Assembly (NCBI RefSeq): GCF_003473485.1
Contig: NC_053043.1
Location: 5,404,001-5,468,000 of the forward strand
Direction of reading: 5' to 3'
Length of the DNA: 64,000 nt
DNA from: Medicago truncatula
Taxonomy: Eukaryota; Streptophyta; Magnoliopsida; Fabales; Fabaceae
Shown: positions 37,608-49,349 of the stretch, piece after piece
Layout: every line of letters begins with the position of its first letter
Position numbering within the stretch: position 1 is the first letter of the stretch
Translations under genes and position numbers: made by a program
Notes under the pieces: model-generated
The model's database searches: none
Seen by the model: only the letters and a program-made list of their open reading frames with translations
What the model was told of the DNA's origin: nothing

Positions 37608-37740
37608 TAAGAAACTATATATAACAATGATCGTGTAGTGACACTTCTTGGAATTGCATTTACATGGGGACTTATATTGATTTACTCTGTTGGTCACATT
37701 TCTGGTCCCAATTTCCCCCCTACTGCTAAATACAGCTTCA
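37608..37740 (+). pseudogene. NIP exon 2 relic after NIP-B
   Basis: Reads NNDRVVTLLGIAFTWG, then [18 protein letters not shown]. This is the second half of NIP exon 2 with the first NPA box changed to PPT and part of helix 2 missing. The TLxGIAFxWG wording is closest to NIP-E. The flank tgtttaagaaactatatat also occurs just before NIP-E (about 53561). No exon 1, 3, 4 or 5 was seen nearby. Confidence 0.85.
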
Positions 37741-37744
37741 ACCA

Positions 37745-38530
37745 TCCAATCTCATTGTCTGTTAAAGACTCAAAGGTGTTTAAACTGACTGCTTCAAGCC
37801 AGCTAAATTAATAAAAACCAATCAATAAGAAGCAAAATAGGTTTAAACAGAGAACAGAATATGAGAAAATCAAAGAATGAATTGCAATATCCATGTACAT
37901 GTACACCCACGTGAGAAAATTATATAGAATAATCATCAAGAAAGTACCAAAAAGAAGAAAGAAGACTGTCATATATAGCTACTATTCAAAACCAAATGAA
38001 AAAAATAAAAGGCGTTTCTTGCAAACGAAAATAATAAACACCAATGACACTCCATAACTTTAACATGATGTATGGAGGGCTAAGATTCATTATTGACCAA
38101 CATAATTTCAAGAAAAGAGACAAATGTTTCCATCTCATTCTCATGTTAAGTGTCTTTGAAGGTGGTTAGGCACACTTGTTAAGAAAATCATTGAGTGTGC
38201 AAATTTCTATGATAAAATGTGTTTCATTTACTAAAGTACCCTTATTAATATAGTAGTTGGTGAAATAGTTAAACGTGTTCAGATAGAGTGACAAGTAGGT
38301 AGCTATTTCAAACATCACACTTAATGTAAGTCGGAAGAGTATGCAAAGGAAATGTAAAGGAGATAAAATAGACCGGAAGCAAAGACAATACTAATTTCAA
38401 AAACATCAATCGAACCCCCATAGACAAATGACAACTCTTCCACCTAGACAATTTTTATATGCGGTCAAGCAAAGGATACCAGAACGGTAAACGACGTGAA
38501 CCTCCACGGATTGGTAAACAACGGTACAAA
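37745..38530. other. intergenic, no gene seen
   Basis: No reading frame or repeat recognised. Confidence 0.5.
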
Positions 38531-38539
38531 AAGGAATAT

Positions 38540-38925
38540 TGTAACATCCCAGACTGCTTTTAGGATTGTCGACTGACCCCACAAACCAACACAAGTCTTT
38601 CCAGCGTGTTTTGTTCTCACTCGCACGCTTACCGGAAAACTTCCTGGTAGGTCACCCATCCCAAAATTTCTCCAAGTCAAGCACGCTTAACTATGAAGTT
38701 CTTATGGAATGAGCTACCGAAAAGAAGATGCATCTTGTTGATATAGGTAGTACCAAACAATTCTTATAAGCCTCCCTTAAACCATACACTCCCATACTTG
38801 CACGACCTCAAGATCCCTCTCATTCCGATGTGATTCAATTTTGCCTAGAAGCATGCCAGGAGCCGGACCACTCCCTGCCCTCATCAGCCTCAGGCATTAC
38901 ATGCTCACCAAGCGGAGGCGTTACA
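38540..38925 (-). mobile_element. Cassandra-like solo LTR with 5S rRNA similarity
   Basis: A 386-bp segment starts tgtaacatccc and ends ggaggcgttaca on the + strand, so TG/CA ends with an inverted tgtaac/gttaca. The 5-bp word aatat flanks it exactly (38535-38539 and 38926-38930). On the minus strand it carries agttaagcgtgcttg and gggatgggtgacct, the internal control region of 5S rRNA genes. A short LTR with embedded 5S sequence is the hallmark of Cassandra TRIM elements. No internal region or second LTR is present. Confidence 0.85.
38625..38740 (-). other. 5S rRNA-like promoter region inside the Cassandra-like LTR
   Basis: Words matching the 5S rRNA A box to C box region occur in order on the minus strand: agttaagcgtgcttg, a gap of about 20 bases, then gatgggtgacct. 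It is not a true 5S gene, since the remaining 5S sequence is diverged. Confidence 0.7.
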
Positions 38926-38934
38926 AATATTGTT

Positions 38935-39385
38935 AGTATGACAATTCAAAATCACAGATGATTCAGTCAACCACGATTTAGAACATTTACCCCCACCAAC
39001 AAACTCTTATGAAAATTTACGTCAAACATAATAAGAACCACTTCTAATGCATGAACATTAGTATAACCTTTCCTTGTAAAAAGAATAGTATCATCCCACT
39101 GCAAATGAGAAATGCTTACATTTGCGTCTACATTTGTGTTACTCCCCACACGGTACAGTTAACAAACCAGCTTCTACTGTCGATTTCAGAATAACATTCA
39201 GCCCTTCCCCCGCAATCAAAAAAAGAAAAGGGGAGAGAAGATCATCTTGTCGTAACCCCCTCTATAAAGGGAATTCATCTGGTGGGCTTCGATTGTCAAG
39301 CAAGGAAACCATAAGTAGAATCAAATCCTTTTTTGTTAACTTTCTCGCTTCATCAATCACCTTATTGCTATATTAATATTAATGG
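38935..39385 (-). mobile_element. LINE reverse transcriptase relic
   Basis: On the minus strand: GLRQDDLLSPFLFLIAGEGL (usual GLRQGDPLSPFLF), then, in another frame, VSISHLQWDDTILFTRKG, where the catalytic YADD box has become WDD, and FDVNFHKSLLVGVN (usual L.VNFHKS...G.N). This is the palm of an L1-type reverse transcriptase, non-functional. Confidence 0.8.
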
Positions 39386-39389
39386 GGAT

Positions 39390-40660
39390 CATAATAGGAT
39401 TTAAAAATTTAAGGTTATAGCTGCTCTATTTTTTTCTTGCTTTCGAGTATAATTGCTCTTTTTTTTTTTTGTCAAGTAGCCTAGTGGCTAGAACTCACAG
39501 AATTTAATTGCTCTTTTTTTTCAAGGTAAAGAGTATAATTGATCATTTGGTTACACTGAAATAAAATGAATAAAAATCAAGTGTTTAATGAACTTAACTA
39601 AATGACTCGGAGGACTCGAGTTTGATTTATAAATTAAACAATTTTTTTGTTAGTCTTTAGTTACTTTTTAACCGAACTTCAGATTAATATGACTTATTTT
39701 CTGCTAAAAATCGGAGAGTTAAAAAAAAGAATAAATGTGCAACTAAGCTAATTCATTTTATAACAGCACTATAATATAAGTAATAAATGCTATGCAAGTT
39801 TCTTTAGAACAAAAATGCTATGGAAGTTTTTTTTTATGGTAATAATGATATGAAAGTTTTACCAGATAAAATTCTCGAACATTGTTGAAAAATTGCTTAT
39901 CACATACGTAGTATGAAGATGTTTCTTCTCTTAACGTTCTTATTTAGTTTTTTTTTTTTTTTGACAAAACGTTCTTATTTAGTTAAAAAAAAACAAATCT
40001 CGTGGGATTTAATTTATCAAAGGAAAAATAACTATGTGCTTTTTTTTTTAGGGAAAAATTTATTATGTGCTTATCACATTGTTGAAAATAATTATGTGCT
40101 TATCACATAGCATTATAGCAACCAATGAATGAGTGTTAATAATCTACTAAATCTACAATTCATTCCATGTCCTATAATTTGAGTTCTTATAATAATTTTT
40201 TGGGTAAGAATTTTGAGTTCTTATCCCTTCATGTCATCTCATTCTCATCCGATTTTTATGGGTGTATTGGTAAAAAGAAAAAAAAGAAGAAAAAGAAGTT
40301 AATGCGTTTTGAAATTTGAAAAGAGGTTTGTAAAAATAGACAAATAAAAAACTCAAAAAAGTCTTATATTTAAGAACGGAAGTAATATTTTAATTTTTCA
40401 TAAGTTTATTTATTCGAAGTAATCATATTTAAGGTGTGTCGTAATCATATTTAAAGTTTGTCGAACACTAAATATACATATCCCTTTGAAATTCCAACTT
40501 TTGTTAGTTAAGTGAGGGTGAAACATCTTTGCTTGACCCAACCCGGTTGTTTTAGGTAAAGTTATTATGTTCACAAAATACGACAGAAAAGATCGGTAAT
40601 TAAATCCAATTTATTTTCCATATGTGGAAATTCTGAATCTCTCATATTCTCCCATCACTC
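39390..40660. other. upstream region of NIP-C
   Basis: No gene. From about 39770 it is alignable by eye with the region upstream of NIP-A (for example the tcgtgggattt and tttatcaaagga words), interrupted by small T-rich insertions. A SINE A-box-like tagcctagtggctag lies at about 39477. Confidence 0.6.
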
Positions 40661-40666
40661 CTTCCT

Positions 40667-40676
40667 CTTTATAAGA
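40667..40676 (+). promoter_or_regulatory. TATA-like box of NIP-C
   Basis: ctttataaga, about 130 bp before the start codon, at the same place as in NIP-A. Confidence 0.5.
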
Positions 40677-40802
40677 CTTTTGAGTGCCAATAAATTGGGG
40701 AAGCTCTCTTAATTGAATACTTCATTTCTTAGCTAATTTAACAAAGTAGAGCATTTCTTTTCACTTCATTTCTTTGTTTCATCCTTATTCTTTGTCGGTG
40801 AT

Positions 40803-43254
40803 ATGGCTGATCCTTCATCAAGCAATGGAAACCATGAAATGGTTTTGAATGTAAATGGTGATGTTTCCCAAAAGTGTGATGAGTCATGCATCCAAGACTA
40901 TGTGCCTCTTTTGCAGAAGGTGTGTATCTCCTAAACCACTCTGCATATAACTTTTTTTTGTTGATAATAACTATGAATATGAATTTAATCTCTAAAATAT
41001 CGGTCTTTAATTTTATTTTTGAAGTAAATAAAATTCGTTGTCATAGTCTCTATGGTATATGAAAGTTATTATATTAATTCCTAATACTTTAATAACAAAG
41101 ATTAAAGTGACGAATTTCATATACTTTAAAAATGTTTATTACTTTTATATGCTTTAGAGATTGAATTAGAGAGAAAAATACTTTAGAGATTAAATTAACT
41201 GTCTATCCTGATATATGTGATTTGTATTATGTTGGATGTAGTTGGTAGCAGAGGTGGTAGGGACGTACTTCTTGATATTTGCAGGGTGTGCTGCTGTTGT
41301 GGTGAATCTTGACAATGACAAAGTAGTAACACATCCTGGGATCTCAATTGTTTGGGGCCTCACTGTTATGGTTTTGGTTTACTCTGTTGGTCACATCTCT
41401 GGTGCTCATTTCAACCCTGCTGTCACCATTGCTCATGCTTCCACCAAAAGGTTCCCGGTTAAGCAGGTGATCCGAGTTCTTTATATGGGAAAAAGTTGGG
41501 TCAACAAAAATTAATGTATCTCATTCAAAATTTGGACCAAGTACATAAATTTTTACTGACCCAACTTTGAAGCATTCAAATTTTTTTATCTTGAAAACGA
41601 TGTTAGGTGTGACTATAATGGTACACATTTATTCAATAATTTCTTAGATGATATGGTAAATGAAAATATTAATATTACACTTGAATTTTCTCGAAAATTT
41701 CTTGTGTTAGCTCCTTAAAGTAATAATTTTTTTTTTAAAAAGAAAATGCTAACAAATGTCCTAAAAATATTTGATAAGAAGTTTAAAGTAGAAATTTTTG
41801 AGATAAGATTGATTTTACATATAAAAAAGTAAAAGTTAAACAATGCTCTATATTGTGTCATTTTCCGTATGTGTATGCAACCGTTTTTGCATTCATGATA
41901 TGGTTGAATTGACCTTCAATTGAAATTTCTCTTCCTAAACTTTTTCCTTTGCTTTTAAATTTTTGCATATTATCTAAATAGTATACTTAATTGTACTAGC
42001 TTGTCTAAAAAAATTGTTGTGTTTTTCTTCAATATATAATCTTGCAGGTACCGGCTTATATAATATCTCAAGTTCTTGGATCAACCCTTGCAAGTGGAAC
42101 ACTTAGGCTTATATTCAATGGCAAAGAAAACCATTTTTCAGGAACACTTCCAACTGGTTCTGATCTCCAGGCATTTGTGGTCGAATTCATAATCACTTTT
42201 TATCTTATGTTCGTCATATCTGGAGTGGCCACCGATGATAGAGCGGTAATCTCCTTTGCCCTTGTATATAAACAAATACTCTACGGTATTGGGAAGTGTT
42301 AGAAAGTTGTATATTCAACTTTTTGAAAATAAATTTTTTATTTTAGATGAAAAGTTTGTACTTTCTTATTTTCTTAAGGGTCTTGTTAACGAGTGCCCTT
42401 AGGGAACTCTTTAAGGATTTCAAAAAAAGAAATTTCTCAAATGTATTTATTTAAAAAGTTAAACATTTCAATTTTCAATGCATTGAATGCACATATTTCC
42501 ATAAAATATTACTATTTTAAACCCATAAAGAGTATCCTAAGGACACTCGTTAACATTTCCTTTTCAACATGACTCTTAAAATATGTATAAATTGCAAATG
42601 TCAGAAGTGGACATGGGCAACAAATTCTACATTTCAATGTCATTCAATCTTCAACACTTAATATAGATTGTTATTTTAGTGAAATACTAATATGTGTCTT
42701 AAGAGCACATGTTAATGAATCTAATTTAAAAAATTTATCTTGAAAATTATATATTCAATTTTTTAAATATTTAAAACTTGTTTTTTTCAATGTAAAAGTT
42801 CTATATGCCTTAAGAACACATACTAACATGATCATTTATTTTGTTTGTCAATACCACAGATTGGTGAGTTGGCTGGACTTGCAGTTGGATCTACCGTGCT
42901 TCTAAATGTTATGTTTGCTGGGTATGAACCTAACTATAATTCAAACCGTAAAATTACTCCAATGCAATACAAAGACAATAGACTATTCAGTTTGGTCAAA
43001 TTACTTAGAACTTAATTATGCATGTAAATTACAGGCCAATTACTGGAGCATCAATGAATCCTGCAAGGAGCTTAGGGCCTGCTATTGTGCACCATGAATA
43101 TAGAGGAATATGGATATATTTGGTATCAACAACTCTTGGTGCCATAGCTGGTACATGGGCATATACTTTCATCCGCTACACAAACAAGCCAGTGCGTGAA
43201 ATTAGTAAGAGTGCCTCTTTCCTTAAAGGAGTACAAAATGGTGGAGCTAAGTGA
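40803..43254 (+). CDS. NIP-C, nodulin-26-like aquaporin, near-twin of NIP-A
   Basis: Exons 40803-40919, 41242-41466, 42048-42245, 42860-42921 and 43035-43254 give 273 residues. By eye it differs from NIP-A at only six residues (H4P, T13M, A21V, N24K, L120I, N178D, written A to C). Four of the six lie in the cytosolic N-terminus and none in exons 2, 4 or 5. NPA boxes, the W-V-A-R filter and KSASFLK are the same, so channel function should be alike; regulation may differ. A MITE sits in intron 3 that NIP-A lacks. The near-identity continues some 230 bp past the stop codon, then ends abruptly. Confidence 0.95.
42383..42556. mobile_element. MITE in NIP-C intron 3
   Basis: Ends ttgttaacgagtgccctt and, inverted, aggacactcgttaac make good terminal inverted repeats about 170 bp apart. 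It is absent from NIP-A intron 3, so it inserted after the A/C duplication. Confidence 0.7.
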
Positions 43255-43869
43255 TTTATTGAAGCTTTGCATATCTTCAATTTAAATTTTTGAAGATCAT
43301 TATTTGTTTCAGTTTTGTAAGCAGAATATCTCTAGTTAATTTACATTGGCAAATAACTATGTATGTAGTATACATAACTAGAGGAAATGGTACAACTTTT
43401 ATCTACTCATCTACCATGATATTTACTTTATGTTACGGTATAAGTTTTATGCAAAATCGATTTTTTCATCAAATGATACCGCCAAATTATCCATATACGA
43501 CTGAGCGTATGTTAGCTAGATAGTTCCAATACAATTCTTACTGTGATTTGTTGCTTTAATGTGACCGTGCGGTCACAATATGTGATTACTTAAAATTCCC
43601 AACAGTGAACCAAATTTCATCTAACAAATATATTGTTTTTCTTGTTTGCTAGCTATCTAAACATACTAATCTACTATATTGTAGAAAGTTAAAATAACAA
43701 CATAGGCTAGAAACCAAAAATGGTTTGGTCGCTAAATTTCGTGTATTTAACACTTTCACAAAATAGACAATAACATTGTTATGCGTGACATTTTGAACTC
43801 TTTGTAAAAGATGCATAGCCTTTAATGCTAGAAAGCAAAAATGTCAAATGTAAATGGTATAAAAACATG

Positions 43870-44128
43870 CTCCCTCCGTTTCAAAATACATGTCCAATTT
43901 TTGCAATGTGCACTATTCACTTGACTTACTTTGACCATACTTTTTAACTAATATATAAATACAAATATTAGCATGTAAGATGTTGTTTGATTTGTCTCGA
44001 CAAATATTTTCAAAATATTAAATTTTTATAATTTTTTACTTTAGAAAATTAAAGATATTAACAGTCAAAATTATGCATTGGCATATGTGAAGTGGTTGAC
44101 TTGGACATGTATTTTGAAACGGAGGGAG
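43870..44128. mobile_element. Stowaway-type MITE
   Basis: Starts ctccctccgtttcaaaatac and ends with the complement (gtattttgaaacggagggag). The CTCCCTCCGT ends are typical of Tc1/mariner-derived Stowaway MITEs. TA is present at the right flank; the left flank TA is lost. Confidence 0.85.
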
Positions 44129-44134
44129 TATTAT

Positions 44135-45315
44135 TTTCATAATGCTATCTCATATTTGACCACTTTGTTAGAAGCGATTTTGAGGGTTATTAGTCCCACG
44201 CTAAAAGCCCTTGTCCCTAATCCCACAAGTGTGGAAATTATAGTTAAGTCCGCACATGCATGTTTCACTTTTATCCACCCGTACACCAGAACACTGCTAG
44301 CCTAAGCGTCAATCTTCCTTTCTGTGGGTCGGTCAAGAAGTTTACATGCGCCTCATTCTTCACATATACTCATGTTTGTCTAAATGTGTCAAAGCGGACA
44401 TCCCTAGCAATGCCATGCTTGCATTTGAAGCATGGAAGTTCCTTACAATGAGTTGCATGCTACTCAAATGTACCGAGACACACCTTGCGACAAATAGGGT
44501 AAACCTTATCACTAAGAAATAAGGTAATCATGAGGCGATGCATGATGATATTTTGTTAATGTAAAAAGTAATAGAAATTGATTCTCCTTTTGCCTCAAGT
44601 TTCTTGTTTAAAGAGAACCGATTCAAAGTAAGTTGAGTCAAACACACCCTAAAATTAAAATGCTATAAAAAATAAATTTTACGATAGGCCAGGTAGTAAA
44701 AGCTTCATTGTAAAATCTGATGTGGAATGCTTTTTACCATGTGGCCAATTAAAAAAATAAAAAAGGTCATCTCAGCGCGCCACATATTAGATTCTGATGA
44801 GTTGGATGAAGGAAATAGGTCTTCCGGAAAAAACATAAATTAAAAGGACGAATTTTAAACTGAAAGTTTCTTAGGGGTAAACCGGAAATGACAAATTTAT
44901 AGGGGAAAAAACACTATTAACCCTTATTTTTATGATGTACTATAACGGGTTTTTTTTCTCATACTTCCGTAAAACGCTATGGCCGATCCTGACATGTATA
45001 TATAGACACACACACAAATGAAGTGTAAATTATGTCATTTTCTCAATATTTATCCATGTATTAAATTATATCATTTTCTCAAGTTATTATATTCGTGTCA
45101 CAGTTTCAATGTCTTTGTCATGTCCCATGTTTATATGTGTTTTATAACTACTCTAGGTTAATTGAAAACAAATATCAAAGGTAATTGAGACAAAATAAGA
45201 AGAAACTTTGCATCCCATTTCCCTTGCAACACCAAAAGTAGTGACTCTTTCTTGTACACTTGGACCCCAATACAAGTTGATATTAAAAAGAACAATTAAG
45301 AATTTGCTTTCATTT
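44135..45315. other. region between convergent NIP-C and NIP-D
   Basis: No host gene. Near 44640-44930 are words such as tcttaggggtaaaccgg and aacactattaaccc, typical of one arm of a MULE-like MITE. The frame at 44078-44305 is partly made of the Stowaway element and is not a gene. Confidence 0.5.
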
Positions 45316-45320
45316 ATAAA

Positions 45321-47200
45321 TCACTCAGCTCCCTTGCCTCTAAGGAATGAAGAACTCTTGGTGAGCTCACGAACTGACTTATTTGTGATTCTGAGGAAAG
45401 TGTAGGTCCATGTACTAGCCAAAGCTCCTAGAATAGGTGACACCATATATATCCATATTCCTCTATATTCATGGTGCACAATAGCTGGTCCTAAGCTTCT
45501 TGCTGGATTCATTGATGCTCCTGTGATGGGTCTGTCAAATATATTTTCACTCACAAGTTAGATTTTATTTTAACCTTTCTCATAATAACATGTCACGTAT
45601 TATTTTTATATATTCTTGGTGCAAAGCATGCATTTTATGATATAATATTTGGTAAGGTTTTGAGATCTATACCCTGCAAACAACACATTTAGCATGACTG
45701 TAGATCCAACTGCAAGTCCAGCCAATTCACCAATCTGAAGCAATAAATAAAAACTATCAGACAAAGGTTAAATGATATTTAAGTAATTATGGAATGGGCC
45801 TCATGACTGATTTAAAGCTAACATTTATTGAAGTGATTTTAACATTATAAATATGTTTATACATCTTGTCAATGACCTTTTTATTGTTGTTGAAAGAAAT
45901 AGTCAATTAACTTGAGTCACAATTATATCTTAATCAAAATGATCAATAGAAATATAATTATCAATTACTATTATCAACCAAGCATTTAAAAAAGAAAAAA
46001 AATTACCGCTCTATTATCGGTGGCAACTCCAGAAATGACGAACATAAGGTAGAAAGTGATAATAAATTCGACCACAAAAGCTTGATGGTCCAAACCAGCC
46101 GGAAGTGTTCCTGCAAATTGATTTTCCTTGCCACTGAATATGAGTTTGAGAGCTTCACTTGCAAGTGTTGAGCCAGCGACCTGAGCAATTATATAAGCTG
46201 GTACCTACAGGAAAGAATTAAATAAAAATTAATAATATTTTGGACTGCACAAACGGTTGTCCTCGCCAACTAATGCTTCGAACATAGGCCCAAATAACGG
46301 TGTACCAACTATTTCCTTCTTCACATAGGTAATAGGTTGAAACTTGCTTTGGTCCATACTCTTCACACCGCCCATTTTGTTACTACATCGAGCAAACGTT
46401 CATCTCTCCTAAGTCTGTAACGCCTCCTTGCATGCAATAAAGGCTCGATGTTAGAAGGTTACAAACACCGCCATCTGTAACCGTCGGCCAACAGCTCTCC
46501 AAATATTACTCTAAGCATTTATATAAGAGGACTTCTAGTGTCGTCCTAGGTACGTTCTTCTAACCCCAAAACTTTAAACTCTTAGCTCTCATGCTGACTT
46601 GAACGCCAATGTGTCTTTTGCAGGTACCTCTGCCGTTTCAACAACCTACATTCTCGTAGGACGCCGTTCTTCTAACCACCTCCGCTCAAATAACTTAAGA
46701 GAGAAACTTATGTTTGTCTTAATATGAATTATAGTGCTTGTGTTTTGTAATTTACCTGCTTCAATGGAAACCTTCCGGTTGTAGTGTGAGCAATGGTGAC
46801 CGCGGGATTGAAATGGGCACCAGAGATATGACCTATAGAATAGACTAATACCATAACAACAAGTCCCCAAACAATTGCAATTCCAGGAAGTGTCACAACT
46901 TTATCATTGTTAAGGTTCACCACCACAGAACCACATCCAGCAAATATCAAGAAGAATGTTCGCACCACTTCTGCTACCAACTATACTCAACAATCAACGC
47001 AACACATCCATGTTTTTAGTCAGAAGATCTAATTAATTAACCATAAACAACAATTAATTTTTTGAAAGGATAAATAAAGTCACCTTTTGCAAAAAAGGAA
47101 CATGATCATCAATGGTTGTGGCATCACATTTTTTGTTTGCGCCATCGTTTACATTCATAACCACATCAAGACTTCCATTGCTAGATGAAAAATCACCCAT
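45321..47200 (-). CDS. NIP-D, nodulin-26-like aquaporin, inverted copy of the B type
   Basis: Minus-strand exons 47200-47084, 46980-46756, 46204-46007, 45734-45673 and 45531-45321 give an intact frame of 270 residues with both NPA boxes and a W-V-A-R filter. It is the closest relative of NIP-B (shared intron 2 debris, similar flanks). Several changes hit sites that are conserved in the other copies and in nodulin 26: Gly to Arg at 46 in helix 1 (EVVRTFF), Gly to Glu at 131 (LASEALK), Leu to His in GLDHQAF, and Gly to Ser in LASTWTY. About 130 bp of upstream sequence, including the TATA-like box of NIP-B, is missing. The gene may be weakly expressed or not expressed. It converges on NIP-C. Confidence 0.85.
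46255..46700. mobile_element. old insertion in NIP-D intron 2, shared with NIP-B
   Basis: Counterpart of the debris at 35815-36235, in opposite orientation. Shared words include taggcccaaata, tgctactacatcgagcaaa-like sequence and gtctgtaacgcctcc. LTR-like but without fixed ends. Confidence 0.5.
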
Positions 47201-47344
47201 GTTTAATAATGAATATGTGAAGATAAAGCTAAGAAATCGATTATATCAAAGAATATTGGTATGCTTTTATCTTACGTGTATATTTATTTATTTTTGGATA
47301 CATGACGTGGGAACAGAACTTTTAGATAAATTTTCATCTTATGT

Positions 47345-48340
47345 TGGATATATATCAACACTACAGGAACTTTTCACCAATAAAAAGGTCAACAAAAACT
47401 ATAAAGTAACAAAAGCATTGAAAGCTTGTAAAAGCGTCTGTTTGGATACCCGGTAGAAACCTTTAAACGTGGTTTTGGAGTGGTCAAACGCAGTTTGACA
47501 GCAAACTTTCTTGTTTGGCTTGCATCCATGTAAATCGATTCCATCACCAAAACCACGGTAGACCTGAAGCTACAATTTGGAGCTTCTGCTTTTGATTGAA
47601 TCGCGTTTGCTTTTTAATTTTGTTTTCCAATGTTATCTTCCCTTATTGCCCTTTATAATTGTTTGCCATAGCTGGGAAAAAACGTTGTTATTTAACTCAC
47701 CGAGGAAGAAGCAGAAAGAGTTGGACTATTTCTGGTGAAAAATCTTGGCTCGCAGGAAAGAAATTGATTGCTGTAAATTCTCGTTTGCGTTTTGCTGATG
47801 GTATCCCAATTCATTTTTCAAAGCGAGTGACTCACTAAGTTGCTTAATTTCTTTCGCTGATACCCTTTCCTTTTCCAGTTCTTAATAAATTTATCCTCCT
47901 TTTAATTTTTTACAATATATAAACTTTAGATCTCCCTTCCAAAAAAAAAACTTTAGATTTAAAATGATTTTCTAAACTAATAATTTTTTTTTGCCCGTCA
48001 TAGTCAACTTATATTTTCCTTCCGATAAGGATAGGAGGAATCAAATGCTAGAACATTATAAGTAATTTTATAATCATTTGTTCAACACAAGATAAACAAA
48101 AAAATATGTGCATACTATTTCCCCATTATATTTATTACTTCATATGCTTGGCTTGCACAATAAAAGTTGACCTTTTATATATAATAATCAACAACTTGCA
48201 AAAAAAAAAAAAACACATATTTTAGAAGGTCGACCCTATATAGAGACCCCAAAAACCTTAGCAACTATGCCAATCTTTCACATCATAAATACCCTTCATA
48301 CAATTATTGATTTTGCATTGATAACTTTCTGGAGTGCTAA
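47345..48340. other. no gene seen; element debris
   Basis: Words such as gtctgtttggatacccggtag and aacgcagtttgacagcaa at 47435-47520 resemble one end of a common legume MITE; similar words occur near 61430-61520. The rest is AT-rich. Confidence 0.4.
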
Positions 48341-48355
48341 ACTTCAAAGAAAAGA

Positions 48356-48768
48356 ATGGACACCACAAAGGAGTAAGTGTTTAAAATATATTGCATTCTA
48401 TATAATGTTATATATGGATGTAATTAAGTCTCATTTAAACTCTAATTTATCTCTAATATTTACAGTCATCAAAATGTTGTTACCTTAGATGTCCATGCTG
48501 CCAAAGATCTATTACATTCATCTGGTTACAATTATCTTGATGTGAGGTAATTAACAAAGGAATGAGATTCTCCAATTTCCTTCTTCATTTTTAATTTTCA
48601 ATGGAATCCTAACTGAAGTCATTTTCTTTCTTTTGCCCCTTTGAATAGGTCAGTTGAGGAATTCAATAAAAGCCATGTTGAGAATGCTATTAATGTCCCC
48701 TATATGTTCAAAACAGAAGAAGGTACTGTGTATATCGTCTCGTCTTTGTTATATAATTAATATTACAT

Positions 48769-48811
<43 letters not shown>

Positions 48812-49347
48812 AATTCTTAATCATATAGCTTATGTATATGTAATGTGATGTATTCCAAATGATCAACAGGAAGGGTGAAAAATCCTGATTTTGTTAACCA
48901 AGTTGCAGCAATATGTAAGAGTGAGGATCACTTGATTGTGGTAAGAACCTTTTAGCTCTCTAAATCATAAAACAACCTGTACGTATCATAAAATAGGTTG
49001 ATGTGTGACTATAATGGATTACAAATTCAGGCTTGCAATAGTGGAGGAAGATCGATTCGAGCCTGCGTTGATCTCCATAATTCAGTAAGTCTATGACAAT
49101 TATCAACCTAAAATTCTCAATCTTGAGCATTACTCGTTACTTTATTTTTAATTCCTCTAAAAGAATTAGGATTATTTCTATCATCTTGACTAAAATCTAA
49201 GGCATATGTGATATGATGTGGTAAACGCAGGGATTTCAACATATCGTCAACATGGGGGGAGGCTATTCTGCGTGGGTGGACGCTGGTTTTGCAGGTGATG
49301 ACAAGCCTGCAAACGAGCTCAAAACTGCTTGCAAGTTTCGTCCATAA
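48356..49347 (+). CDS. single-domain rhodanese (thiosulfate sulfurtransferase-like; possible HAC1-type arsenate reductase)
   Basis: Six exons: 48356-48372, 48466-48546, 48649-48722, 48870-48940, 49031-49084 and 49231-49347. All borders are GT...AG and phases agree, giving 137 residues. The fold marks are VTLDVHAAKDLLH, YLDVRSVEEFNKSHVENAIN (the usual DVR..EE...GH...A.N), then the active-site loop ACNSGGRS with its Cys, and NMGGGYSAWVDAGF near the end. No transit peptide is visible, so a cytosolic protein is likely. Plant relatives are STR16/17/18 and HAC1, a rhodanese-type arsenate reductase; the ending AGFAGD...KTACKFRP recalls the HAC1 group from memory. The first exon codes only six residues (MDTTKD), so the start is the least certain part. 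Intron 3 holds a (TA)n microsatellite (about 48772-48809). Confidence 0.88.
48772..48809. repeat. (TA)n microsatellite
   Basis: About 19 TA units in intron 3 of the rhodanese gene. Confidence 0.9.
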
Positions 49348-49349
49348 TT

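Noticed and set aside
38625-38740. Possible 5S rRNA gene
   Set aside because: Only the internal control region words match; it lies within TG/CA ends with a target duplication, as in Cassandra LTRs.
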